Source: Chryseobacterium vaccae
GTDB taxonomy: Bacteria; Bacteroidota; Bacteroidia; Flavobacteriales; Weeksellaceae
Direction: 5' to 3'
Assembly: GCF_009602705.1 (NCBI RefSeq)
Contig: NZ_VSWH01000001.1
Location: 2,480,001-2,544,000, forward strand
DNA: 64,000 nt
Below are positions 42,803 through 51,469 of the stretch, piece by piece (position 1 is the first letter of the stretch; each line of letters opens with the position of its first letter). The notes below the pieces were generated by a model. The model had not been told where the DNA came from. It made no database searches and saw nothing but the letters and a program-made list of their open reading frames with translations. Both the position numbers and the translations under genes were made by a program.

Positions 42803-42828
42803 AATACCACAAAAGGGGGATTTTTTTA
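42803..42828 (-). promoter_or_regulatory. conserved 26-bp motif upstream of luxR paralogue 1
   Basis: On the minus strand the core is TCCCCCTTTTGTGGTATT preceded by A6. It matches 22 of 26 positions of the motif at 43954-43979 and is at the same distance (about 40 bases) and orientation relative to its downstream gene. The core is an imperfect palindrome (ATmmCC ... GGTAT). Confidence 0.6.
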
Positions 42829-43117
42829 CTTTGATAAAATTCCAAACTTTGTAGTAGCTAATAATCAGGAAAACTCAAATTTATTAAGTTCTATTTTATA
42901 CCAGTTTTTCTTTTTGTTAGCTGAATGAATTCAATGGCGAACAGCCTGTTTCAGCCGTCTGTTATCTCGTAAGCTATTAATGAATATAAAAAACAGTTTA
43001 CTCTTTTCTTTATTAGTTGTTTGAAAATGATAAACTAATGGCCTCTCGTTGCTGGAGAGGCCTATTTTAATTGATCTTATCTTTTCTTTACCTGTAGTCA
43101 TGATAGCTCATGTTATT
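42829..43117. other. intergenic region between the two luxR paralogues
   Basis: About 290 bases. No coding frame was supported. It holds a hairpin at 43040-43062 (GGCCTCTC / GAGAGGCC, 7-base loop) that resembles the terminator of the secreted pair at 46213-46235. The hairpin may end transcription of luxR paralogue 2 or be the remnant of a duplicated 3' end. Confidence 0.5.
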
Positions 43118-43930
43118 CTACAAATATCCCCATTCAAAAGCCTTTTTAACGAGTTCTGAGCCATTCTTACAATCAGCCTTTTTTAAAATATTTTTTCTGT
43201 GTGTACGTACTGTTTCTTCAGAAATATTCAGGAAATCGGAAGCTTTCGCAGCAGAATACCCTTTGGCGATACAGGTAATAACTTCAACTTCCCTTTTGGT
43301 AAATATGACAGAGGGCGCGGATGTTTTATTATTATTTATCCACTGCATCTGATGGAAGTCTTTTCGGCCGTTAATTCCCGAAAGTAAAACTGTGTAGGAA
43401 TTCTGATGGGTAATATGTTCAATGTTGGTATGGATATTAACAGTCTGCAGAAGCTTTCCATTCTCATCTTTATAGGTATGCAGTGCCTGATGGTGAAACA
43501 ATTCGTAATTCCCTTTTGCTGTCCTCATCCGGAAACAGTAACTGGACTTTAATTCCTGCTGATAATCAAATCCATTAATTTCCATCATTTTCTCTATACA
43601 CATCCTTTCAGCTTCCATAACAAATTCAAGATCATCGGGATGAATAAGGTCTATGATTTCTTTAAGATGTACCGGGTACTTGTTGAAACCATGCATGCTT
43701 AGGATATTTTCATGATGGTTGCACAAAGTACTGTCTGCAAAATTAATCACGTAATAATAAAACTGGCCTGCGGCGAATATTTCTCCGATAATGCGCTCAA
43801 TAGAGGGAACCGGCAATACACTGGTACTGCTGTTTTGAAAAAAATCAGGATAACTGTTCCAGACTTGTGTGAGGGGATGCTGCTTTTTGGGATGATCCAG
43901 ATTCTTTTTATCCATGGTTAATGTTTTCAT
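43118..43930 (-). CDS. LuxR-type regulator with PAS-like N-terminus, paralogue 2
   Basis: 270 residues. Same layout as paralogue 1: PAS-like region (EIFAAGQFYYYVINF, FRMRTAKGNYELFHHQAL) and C-terminal helix-turn-helix FTKREVEVITCIAKGYSAAKASDFLNISEETVRTHRKNILKKA. It is divergent from the secreted pair at 44022, with a 91-base shared promoter region. That makes it the natural candidate regulator of the pair. Met6 (MDKKN) is an alternative start. Confidence 0.88.
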   Translation of the reverse strand: MKTLTMDKKNLDHPKKQHPLTQVWNSYPDFFQNSSTSVLPVPSIERIIGEIFAAGQFYYYVINFADSTLCNHHENILSMHGFNKYPVHLKEIIDLIHPDDLEFVMEAERMCIEKMMEINGFDYQQELKSSYCFRMRTAKGNYELFHHQALHTYKDENGKLLQTVNIHTNIEHITHQNSYTVLLSGINGRKDFHQMQWINNNKTSAPSVIFTKREVEVITCIAKGYSAAKASDFLNISEETVRTHRKNILKKADCKNGSELVKKAFEWGYL

Positions 43931-43953
43931 AAAAATATAAAAAAAACAATTTT

Positions 43954-43979
43954 AAAAAATCACCTTTTTGCGGTATTGT
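43954..43979 (+). promoter_or_regulatory. conserved 26-bp motif upstream of the secreted pair
   Basis: On the plus strand A6 then TCACCTTTTTGCGGTATT, 43 bases before the ATG at 44022. Same motif as 42803-42828, and between the divergent luxR paralogue 2 and its neighbour. Imperfect palindrome ATCACC ... GGTAT around a T run. Confidence 0.6.
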
Positions 43980-44021
43980 AAAAGACTTGCCATTTGGGGA
44001 ATTTTGTAGAAAAATTAAGCT

Positions 44022-44636
44022 ATGAAAACAAAAATTTTAAAAGATTTTTTTTGGAAAACATTTTTGTTGATTTCATTTTTGGGAGTTGAATATGGTGTAA
44101 AAGCACAAGGTGCAACTTTAACAAAAGAAGAAACTGTAAATTATATCAATAAGAAACTGGCAGAATCTAATGAACATAAAAAGACAGTAAGTGATGGTAA
44201 AATTACTGCAACTATTAATTGGCAGACAATTGAAATGTCTAATAATGGAATTATCACAAGAGCTATAAGTCGATCAACAAAACTTGAAAACCTTGACTGT
44301 CCAGATGTTAATTTATTTGATGAGGATAAATTTAATGTATCACATATTGTTACTATTGAACTGGCTAAGAATTACAATGAAAATGAAGCTGTGGGTACTC
44401 TAAAGATTAAATTACTACCTAAGACCGGACACTCTTCAGGCAAATTTTCTGCTTATAGTAGAGTATTGATGGGGCGGTGTGTTGACAGGGAAGAAAGATC
44501 TATATATGATCTGACTGTAGATGAAATATCAATATACTATTTGAAAGGTGATCCTACAAATTTTAAAAAAATAAAAAAGGCGTTTGAATATCTAAGAGAT
44601 TTGAATAAAGCTGAAGATGACCCTTTTGGAGATTAA
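44022..44636 (+). CDS. secreted protein of unknown function, first of a two-gene unit
   Basis: 204 residues. Signal peptide about 1-29 (FLLISFLGVEYGVKAQ). The mature part is alpha/beta with KEETVNYINKKLAE, then a beta-rich middle (about 60-150), and an acidic C-terminal helix (KKIKKAFEYLRDLNKAEDDPFGD). Two cysteines, in LDCPD and GRCVD, could pair outside the cytoplasm. The opening resembles short secreted proteins with no known function. It is 12 bases from the coiled-coil gene, so the two are one transcript. Confidence 0.75.
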   Translation: MKTKILKDFFWKTFLLISFLGVEYGVKAQGATLTKEETVNYINKKLAESNEHKKTVSDGKITATINWQTIEMSNNGIITRAISRSTKLENLDCPDVNLFDEDKFNVSHIVTIELAKNYNENEAVGTLKIKLLPKTGHSSGKFSAYSRVLMGRCVDREERSIYDLTVDEISIYYLKGDPTNFKKIKKAFEYLRDLNKAEDDPFGD

Positions 44637-44648
44637 AGATACTGAGAT

Positions 44649-46187
44649 ATGGAAAAGAAACTCGGAATATTATTTCTCTTATTTTTTCTGTTTCAGGCAA
44701 AAGCTCAAACGGTAGGGGTAAATGAGGTGATCTCTATAGAAACAAAATCTGCTCTTATTGAAAGCAACAATAAAAAAATGGCAGACTATAAAATGATGCT
44801 TCCTGAACTGGAAAAACAATGGAAAGCAAAAATCCAGAAATTAAAAGATGAGTTGTTACAACTGCAAAAGGAAAGAGACAATTTAATTGCAGATATGAAG
44901 ATTGGGGCAAGATGCAGCCAATGTAATAAGTGGAAATCGGAATTCGAAAAAGAAGGAGTGGATTTCCAGAAACATCTTGGAGAAGTGAAAGGATATGCCG
45001 TTCCCGCCACGACATCCGAATTAGAGGAAGTCAGAAAACGCTATTCGGAGAAAATGGCAATTATAAAAGTGCAGATTCAGAAATTGGAGAAGAGTGACAA
45101 TGAATACACAAAAATGCTGGCAATGATCAAAAATCTTGAAGATGGAAATGTCAAATTATGTAATGAAATAACAAAGCATAGTGAATACTATGAAAAAAAG
45201 GTAACAGAGGATGGGAAAAAATATCATGAAGAATGGGCCAATAATTTGATGAGCTATGTGTGTCAGATGTTAATACACCAGGATAAAATCTCGATATACA
45301 ATGAACAACAAATTCTTCTGGCTAAAAAATTCAGTGAAGAAAGTGAAAAAGTTAAACTCCAGGTAAAAGAAGCTATTGAAAAAGAACGGCTTGGTTTACT
45401 AGGTAAAATTGTGTTGAATAATCAATTCATGAGTGATCTTGAAAATACTAAAGAAATATTCTTAACAAAAATAAATGAAGAAATAAACGTAAAAAAGAGA
45501 CAAAAATCAGATGTAGAAAGTGAATTGCTAAAGTCAGGGATTACTGATGATACTCAATCAGAATTAAAAAAGAAAATAGAAAATTTAGCAGCAGAAATTT
45601 CAGAAAAAGAAACGGAAAGAAACAATTATATTTCCGAAGCCGAAGCAAAAATAGAAAATATGAGACAGCAAAATTTCCAATTCAACAATGAGATATTACA
45701 GCTGCCAATAAAGATGAATAAGGTTCAGGATGAAGAAATTGCTAAAGTTAAATCTGTGTTTGATAAAGAGATCTCTGATGCTAAATATAAACAGGAACAG
45801 GCTGTAACAGACTTGGAAAAATCCCGAAAAGAATATAATGAAAAGGTAAAAGAATATAAAGCGAAAAATAATATTTTAGTAGAGATGGTGAATTCCGAAG
45901 TTGGAAGAATTGTTATCTCTTCACAGAAAGTTAGCTGTGCCTACAGGAATGACAGCTACAGCATCATTAATATGAATTGGAGTAATGTTTTTTCTTGTGT
46001 AAGCAGTGTTGCAAAATCGGCAAAACCTTATTCTATGAATGTTTTCAATCCATATTGTTCTGAAAGGCTTAAAAAATCTACAATTGATGCATACAAATCA
46101 TTTTTATCCACTTTAAATGAAAATGAATTCGAAATTGTTAGGGCAAACAGCAACCATTTTTGGTTTCAATCTTTAATTAAGAAGTAA
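44649..46187 (+). CDS. secreted long coiled-coil protein, second of a two-gene unit
   Basis: 512 residues. Signal peptide MEKKLGILFLLFFLFQAKAQ. Heptad-rich coiled coil covers most of 40-410 (LEKQWKAKIQKLKDELLQLQ, LKKKIENLAAEISEKETERN). A CSQC pair (Cys89 and Cys92) lies in the first coil, and three more cysteines lie in the globular C-terminal 90 residues (SCAYRN, FSCVSS, PYCSER). There is no sorting signal, so it is probably periplasmic or on the outer-membrane face. Codon use is more AT-rich than its neighbours. I do not recognise the family. Confidence 0.75.
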   Translation: MEKKLGILFLLFFLFQAKAQTVGVNEVISIETKSALIESNNKKMADYKMMLPELEKQWKAKIQKLKDELLQLQKERDNLIADMKIGARCSQCNKWKSEFEKEGVDFQKHLGEVKGYAVPATTSELEEVRKRYSEKMAIIKVQIQKLEKSDNEYTKMLAMIKNLEDGNVKLCNEITKHSEYYEKKVTEDGKKYHEEWANNLMSYVCQMLIHQDKISIYNEQQILLAKKFSEESEKVKLQVKEAIEKERLGLLGKIVLNNQFMSDLENTKEIFLTKINEEINVKKRQKSDVESELLKSGITDDTQSELKKKIENLAAEISEKETERNNYISEAEAKIENMRQQNFQFNNEILQLPIKMNKVQDEEIAKVKSVFDKEISDAKYKQEQAVTDLEKSRKEYNEKVKEYKAKNNILVEMVNSEVGRIVISSQKVSCAYRNDSYSIINMNWSNVFSCVSSVAKSAKPYSMNVFNPYCSERLKKSTIDAYKSFLSTLNENEFEIVRANSNHFWFQSLIKK

Positions 46188-46212
46188 TACAGCTAACAAA
46201 GAATAATTTAAT

Positions 46213-46240
46213 AGCCTCTCACTACCAGAGAGGCTTTTTT
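46213..46240 (+). terminator. terminator of the secreted pair
   Basis: AGCCTCTC / GAGAGGCT hairpin with a 7-base loop followed by TTTTTTCTTTCTT. Confidence 0.85.
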
Positions 46241-46332
46241 CTTTCTTCATCTTACATCTAAAATCACCCGAACGGGTACTTTACTTGTGTTCATGGAATG
46301 ATAAACTTTGCATAACACAAAAACCAATAACC

Positions 46333-46431
46333 ATGAAAACTCATTTTTTACCATTACTTTGCTTATCTGGGCAGAAATAGCCCGGGGCAGGAACAGATCT
46401 GAAGATATTGGAAAACATATTTGATAAGTAA
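46333..46431 (+). pseudogene. possible remnant of a small secreted gene
   Basis: ATG at 46333 begins a signal-peptide-like MKTHFLPLLCLSGQK and stops after 15 codons; another frame stays open for about 30 codons beyond. A weak promoter-like TAAACTTTG precedes it. It is compatible with a decayed gene, but chance is not excluded. Nothing else was seen in the 46241-46440 gap. Confidence 0.2.
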
Positions 46432-46440
46432 AATAACAAA

Positions 46441-46466
46441 AAAACCTTCCCATCCGGGAAGGTTTT
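46441..46466. terminator. gapA terminator
   Basis: AAAACCTTCCC / GGGAAGGTTTT hairpin (11-bp arms, loop ATCC), followed on the minus strand by T7. It follows the gapA stop. Confidence 0.88.
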
Positions 46467-46497
46467 ATATTACTCATTGCTTATCGCACATTACCGA

Positions 46498-47514
<1,017 letters not shown>

Positions 47515-47534
47515 TTATTAGATTTTAAAAATAA

Positions 47535-48521
47535 TTAGATTGCTAAAATTTCTGAGATCAACATCAGATCTTTGTTGATTTCGTTATGTTTTTTAATGGC
47601 TTCTTCAATAGCGGTATATACCAGATCGTTGGAACGCATTCCGGCCATTACATTTGTTTTTCCGTCCATTAATCCTACTACAGCTCCATATCCAAGTCTG
47701 CTGGCTAAAACTCTGTCTGCACAGCTTGGTGATCCCCCTCTCTGAATGTGACCTAAAATGGTTACACGAATATCATAATCAGGAAACTCCTCTTTGGTCT
47801 GGTTGGCAAGATCGTAGATGCTACCCAGCTTTTCACCTTCTGCTACCACAACAATACTGGATGCTTTTCCTGTTTTCTCAGCTTTTCTGAAATTGGCAAA
47901 AAGATCATCCATGCTGTCTTTTTTCTCAGGAATAAGAATATCCAGAGCACCTGTTGCCAGTCCGCTGTTCAGAGCAATAAAACCTGCATCACGTCCCATT
48001 ACCTCAACAAAGAAAACCCTGTTGTGGGAAGTTGCCGTGTCACGGATTTTATCGATAGCTTCCATGGCTGTATTCAAGGCAGTATCATATCCGATGGTGT
48101 TGTCTGTTCCGAAAATATCATTGTCGATGGTTCCCGGTACCCCAATTACCCTGATCCCGAATTCCTCACTGAATATTTTTGCTCCGGTGAATGTTCCGTC
48201 TCCTCCAATACATACCAGGCCTTCTATTCCAAGCTTTACACAATTGTCATAAGCTTTCTGACGGCCTTCTTTTGTTCTGAATTCTACTGATCGGGCAGAT
48301 TTCAGAATCGTTCCGCCCTGGTTGATGATATTTTTTACGGAACGGGGACCCATTTTCAGGAAATCACCATGGATGAGCCCGTTGTAGCCTTCTCTTACTC
48401 CGTAGCATTCGATATTATAATAATTGGCGGTTCTTACTACCGCTCTTAATGCCGCATTCATACCCGGAGAATCACCTCCTGAAGTAAGAACTGCAATTTT
48501 TTTTACAGCACTCTCTTTCAT
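47535..48521 (-). CDS. pfkA: 6-phosphofructokinase
   Basis: 328 residues from MKESAVKK. ATP/PPi-loop GGDSPGMNAALRAVVR, GGDGTFTGA, the catalytic PGTIDNDIFGTDNTIGYDTA and EVMGRDAGFIAL are present. The Gly in GGDGT is typical of ATP-dependent enzymes. A -7 box (TAAATTTG, 48542-48549) lies just upstream, so the longer frame start (48542) is unlikely. It phosphorylates fructose-6-phosphate, and gapA is downstream. Confidence 0.96.
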   Translation of the reverse strand: MKESAVKKIAVLTSGGDSPGMNAALRAVVRTANYYNIECYGVREGYNGLIHGDFLKMGPRSVKNIINQGGTILKSARSVEFRTKEGRQKAYDNCVKLGIEGLVCIGGDGTFTGAKIFSEEFGIRVIGVPGTIDNDIFGTDNTIGYDTALNTAMEAIDKIRDTATSHNRVFFVEVMGRDAGFIALNSGLATGALDILIPEKKDSMDDLFANFRKAEKTGKASSIVVVAEGEKLGSIYDLANQTKEEFPDYDIRVTILGHIQRGGSPSCADRVLASRLGYGAVVGLMDGKTNVMAGMRSNDLVYTAIEEAIKKHNEINKDLMLISEILAI

Positions 48522-48541
48522 CAAGTAAAAAATTTCGAACA

Positions 48542-48549
48542 CAAATTTA
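48542..48549 (-). promoter_or_regulatory. -7 promoter box of pfkA-gapA
   Basis: TAAATTTG on the minus strand matches TAnnTTTG exactly, 20 bases before the preferred start at 48521. Confidence 0.55.
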
Positions 48550-48604
48550 CAAAAACAAGTTCAGATAATGGCAGTAACTTCATAAGAGTTTTGAATATAA
48601 ATAA

Positions 48605-49483
48605 TTAAAAGCTTCTGAAATTTGTTGGTTTAAAAAAATACCTCGCCGTTCTCGTTTCCGGAGCATTGGTATCAAGGTCGTACCACGGTGTTGTATACGG
48701 ATTAAAAGGGTTCGAAAGGACATGAACCGATTGTGCCGGAGTAAATCCTTCACTTAACAGAAATAATCTCTTCCCGTCTTTATTTTCACAAACACCGGAA
48801 ATAAAAACAATATGTCCGGGACTGCCCGGTGTGATGAGAATATCACCGGTTTTCAGATCAGAATTTTTCGTTACCGGCTTTGTTTCTTTGTTTAATGAGA
48901 TGGTTCCGGCATAATTAAAAATCAGATCCAGATAATTCCTGAAACTTTGGTAGGAATCATCAACAGCCGCCGTTTTCCGGAAACTGACCGAGTTACCATT
49001 AACAAAAGCCCTGACCCCATTTTTATAATCATTCCAGGAAAGCAGGTCTCCGCTCGTAAAATGAAACTGAATCTCGTTAAATCTTTTCGCTTTGTAAAGA
49101 TATTCTGCTCTCATACGAATAGCGGCATCAGCACACTGCTGAAGATCTTTATCTCCGGTATCGATATCAAAAACAGCTTCATGAAGATGCTGGGTAGTAA
49201 TAGGAACGCCATCATACCGTAAAATCTCAGAACCGTACGGTTTCAGCTTAAAATGTTCGATGAAATGTCCAAATGAATCTGCTTTTTCTTCAATCCATTC
49301 ATAGCCTTCGGGTGGAGAAAACCTTTCCCGGATGGTATTCTTACCTTTATTGATTTTTAAAGCATTTTTTGCAGCCAGCTGTTCATTTTTATCCGGCTCA
49401 GCCAGCAGGCGGTCTGATAACTTTTCTTTTGTACATCCTGTGAAAAGTACAAAAGCTGTGATTCCTATACCAATTTTTTTCAT
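48605..49483 (-). CDS. DUF4846 family lipoprotein
   Basis: 292 residues from MKKIGIGITAFVLFTGC; lipobox FTGC gives a lipidated Cys, so a membrane-anchored periplasmic or surface protein. The frame stays open 9 codons more. The body includes GYEWIEEKADSFGHFIEHF, CADAAIRMRAEYLY (with a Cys), and GDILITPGSPGHIVFISGV, a pattern of the DUF4846 family with a Cys-His type fold. It has the look of an enzyme with a Cys/His pair, but function is unknown. Confidence 0.8.
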   Translation of the reverse strand: MKKIGIGITAFVLFTGCTKEKLSDRLLAEPDKNEQLAAKNALKINKGKNTIRERFSPPEGYEWIEEKADSFGHFIEHFKLKPYGSEILRYDGVPITTQHLHEAVFDIDTGDKDLQQCADAAIRMRAEYLYKAKRFNEIQFHFTSGDLLSWNDYKNGVRAFVNGNSVSFRKTAAVDDSYQSFRNYLDLIFNYAGTISLNKETKPVTKNSDLKTGDILITPGSPGHIVFISGVCENKDGKRLFLLSEGFTPAQSVHVLSNPFNPYTTPWYDLDTNAPETRTARYFFKPTNFRSF

Positions 49484-49613
49484 GCGTTTTTCATTGAACA
49501 CAAAGATCATTTTTTTTCATCTATCCACCAATAAAGAATCTGAAAATCTGCCAGATCCGCGAGAGAAAGTAACAGAAGGCATCGGTGTCAATTTGTGTGA
49601 TCAGCAGAAAATA

Positions 49614-49643
49614 AAAAGTACAGCCCAAAATGAGCTGCACTTC
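49614..49643 (-). terminator. terminator of the Gre-like factor gene
   Basis: On the minus strand AAGTGCAGCTC / GGGCTGTACTT hairpin followed by TTTTTATTTT, downstream of the stop at 49666. Confidence 0.75.
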
Positions 49644-49665
49644 TAGTATTGTTCCACTTAAAAAG

Positions 49666-50046
49666 TTATCCTTTCCAGGGTTCCACTTTCAGGATTTCTA
49701 TTTTCCGTTCACCCTCTCTGAAAGGCCAGCTGATAACGTCTCCTACTCTATACCCTACTACAGCAAGCGCAATATCAGAAAGTATAGAATGTTTGTTTTT
49801 AGCCGGTTTTGACTTAGCTGAAGAAACAAAAATATACTCATGTTCAAAATCCAGAGTATGATCTTTCAGGGTTACTTTTCTTTCTACGGTTACGATGTCT
49901 TCCGGCAAATCTCTTCTGAGGACCTGTTTTGCTTTCCTGAGTTCTTCGGTCAGTCTTTTTTCTTCTTCCTTACTTACCTTTTTTCTTCTCAGGGTATCTT
50001 TAATAGCATCGTATATTCCGGTGGTTACTGTAATATGATCAGACAT
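49666..50046 (-). CDS. GreA/GreB family elongation factor
   Basis: 126 residues, shorter than GreA (about 158). The C-terminal half (about 60-125) is the FKBP-like Gre/Rnk domain with HSILSDIALAVVGYRVGDVISWPF. The N-terminal coiled coil is short (KKVSKEEEKRLTEELRKAKQVL), so the acidic tip that activates RNA cleavage may be absent. It could bind RNA polymerase in the secondary channel without full GreA activity. It may be a Rnk-type regulator. Confidence 0.8.
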   Translation of the reverse strand: MSDHITVTTGIYDAIKDTLRRKKVSKEEEKRLTEELRKAKQVLRRDLPEDIVTVERKVTLKDHTLDFEHEYIFVSSAKSKPAKNKHSILSDIALAVVGYRVGDVISWPFREGERKIEILKVEPWKG

Positions 50047-50349
50047 TTTTATTCTTTTTTAAAATTAAATGATGCGGCTATTCTTTATGATCCAATGCAG
50101 GAATACAGACCAAAAGGTCTTTCCCGTAGAAAACCGCAAAAAACAATGAGTAAATAAAATTAATCCGAAGTATTTCCCTGTCCTGGATCCTGACAGGGCT
50201 TAATTGATAAAGTCCTTGGAACTTTTCAGAAAAGAATCTGTATGTAAATACAATAATGACAGCAGCAATCCTGATTGCCGGCGTATCGCAGATAAAAAAA
50301 TCGTTGCTGTCATTATATAAGTTGTTCTGATTTCTTACAAATATAAGAC
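50047..50349. other. intergenic region with two hairpins
   Basis: 303 bases between the Gre-like gene and the barrel gene. It holds CCCTGTC-CTGGATCCT-GACAGGG (50176-50198) and a long imperfect hairpin near 50250-50315 (AATAATGACAGCA paired with TTGCTGTCATTAT). Both strands carry short ATG frames in the second hairpin (24 and 37 codons), with no evidence they are genes. A third short palindrome AGACCAAAAGGTCT is at 50107-50120. Confidence 0.4.
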
Positions 50350-50994
50350 TTAAAAACGGAATGCGGCCACTGCACTTAAAGAAACTCTTGTCAGCCCTTC
50401 TTTCTGATCATTCCCGAAATTAACGGTCTGTCCATTGTAGCTCATTTTGCTCAATGTTCCTGCTGTAGCCCCAAATTTTGGCCCTATCATCAGGTTTTTG
50501 GTAACGGCATACTGATAGCCTGCCCCTACTTCTATACCAAAAGTGGAACCGGTAGCTTTTACAGATCCTGTCTTCGTAGTGTAACTGATTACCCCCATCG
50601 ATGCATCCGCTGCAAATTTGTGTTTTGTAGGCTGAGTATGATTGGAAAACATCACGGAAGGGCCAAAGAAAGTGATATTATCTTTTGTATTAACCGATAC
50701 ATAAACTGTCTGTCCGTTCATATTATTACCATGTAACAAACCACTGCTCGATGCGCTGTAATTGGAAAACTTAGCCCCGATCCCGATATGCTTCACGTTA
50801 TAATAAGCAGCCATTTCAAAATTGACACCGCTTTTCAGTCCTTTTATGTAATCTTTTTCTTCTCTTGAAAGCCCGGAAGCGGTTTCAGCAACCCTCCATC
50901 CGAATCCTACGGCAGGCATAATGGTTATTTTTTCCTGAGCAAAAGAAAGTAAAGAGCCCGAAATAGCTCCTAATAGGATAAGTTTTTTGATCAC
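50350..50994 (-). CDS. outer-membrane beta-barrel protein
   Basis: 214 residues. The signal peptide MIKKLILLGAISGSLLSFAQ is followed by eight or more amphipathic strands (GVNFEMAAYYNVKHIGIGAKFSN, GVSLSAVAAFRF at the end with terminal Phe). It resembles the porin-family beta-barrel proteins common in this phylum. The basic repeats around 70-110 (YKTKTGSVKATGST) may be loops. No transport specificity can be read. Confidence 0.8.
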   Translation of the reverse strand: MIKKLILLGAISGSLLSFAQEKITIMPAVGFGWRVAETASGLSREEKDYIKGLKSGVNFEMAAYYNVKHIGIGAKFSNYSASSSGLLHGNNMNGQTVYVSVNTKDNITFFGPSVMFSNHTQPTKHKFAADASMGVISYTTKTGSVKATGSTFGIEVGAGYQYAVTKNLMIGPKFGATAGTLSKMSYNGQTVNFGNDQKEGLTRVSLSAVAAFRF

Positions 50995-51040
50995 GATTAA
51001 AAGTTTCCAACAAAAATACTATTTTCAGGTAAAGGGACAA

Positions 51041-51433
51041 CTAAAACTTGAACCGTCTGTTTTCTTTTTTATCGGAAAGCTTTTTCTTACCATCCAGCCT
51101 TTTTTGTTTTTGAGCTCTTGAGGGTTTTGTTGCTGTTCTTTTTTTAGGAACAATCAGGGCTTTGTTGACAAGATCTATTATCTTTTCGATGGCTTTATTT
51201 TTGTTCATCAGCTGGGTCCTGCTTTCAGAAACCGTCAGAAATAATAACCCCTCTGCGTTAATTCTGTTTTTCAGTTTTTGCTGTATCAGCTCTTTCTGGT
51301 CATCATTGAAAAACTCTGACTCTACCACTTTCCACAGAACGGTAACGGCGGTCTCCACTTTGTTGACATTCTGCCCTCCTGCTCCACTGCTGCGGGAGGT
51401 TTTGAAACTGAGTTCTTTGGAAAAGTCTTTCAT
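51041..51433 (-). CDS. arfB: alternative ribosome-rescue factor ArfB-like peptidyl-tRNA hydrolase
   Basis: 130 residues. The catalytic GGQ (19-21) sits in SSGAGGQNVNKVETAV, as in class I release factors, and the C-terminal tail is very basic (KKRTATKPSRAQKQKRLDGKKKLSDKKENRRFKF), needed to bind the mRNA entry tunnel. ArfB frees ribosomes stalled without a stop codon. It is shorter than release factors because the codon-recognition domain is absent, which is correct for this family. Confidence 0.93.
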   Translation of the reverse strand: MKDFSKELSFKTSRSSGAGGQNVNKVETAVTVLWKVVESEFFNDDQKELIQQKLKNRINAEGLLFLTVSESRTQLMNKNKAIEKIIDLVNKALIVPKKRTATKPSRAQKQKRLDGKKKLSDKKENRRFKF

Positions 51434-51469
51434 TTTTTTAGATGATGAATTAAAGAGTAAAGATAAAAA

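Noticed and set aside
49840..50157. Open frame of 105 codons on the plus strand ending SRRKPQKTMSK
   Set aside because: It starts antisense to the Gre-like gene, and only its tail reaches unoccupied sequence. No promoter or conservation signal supports it.
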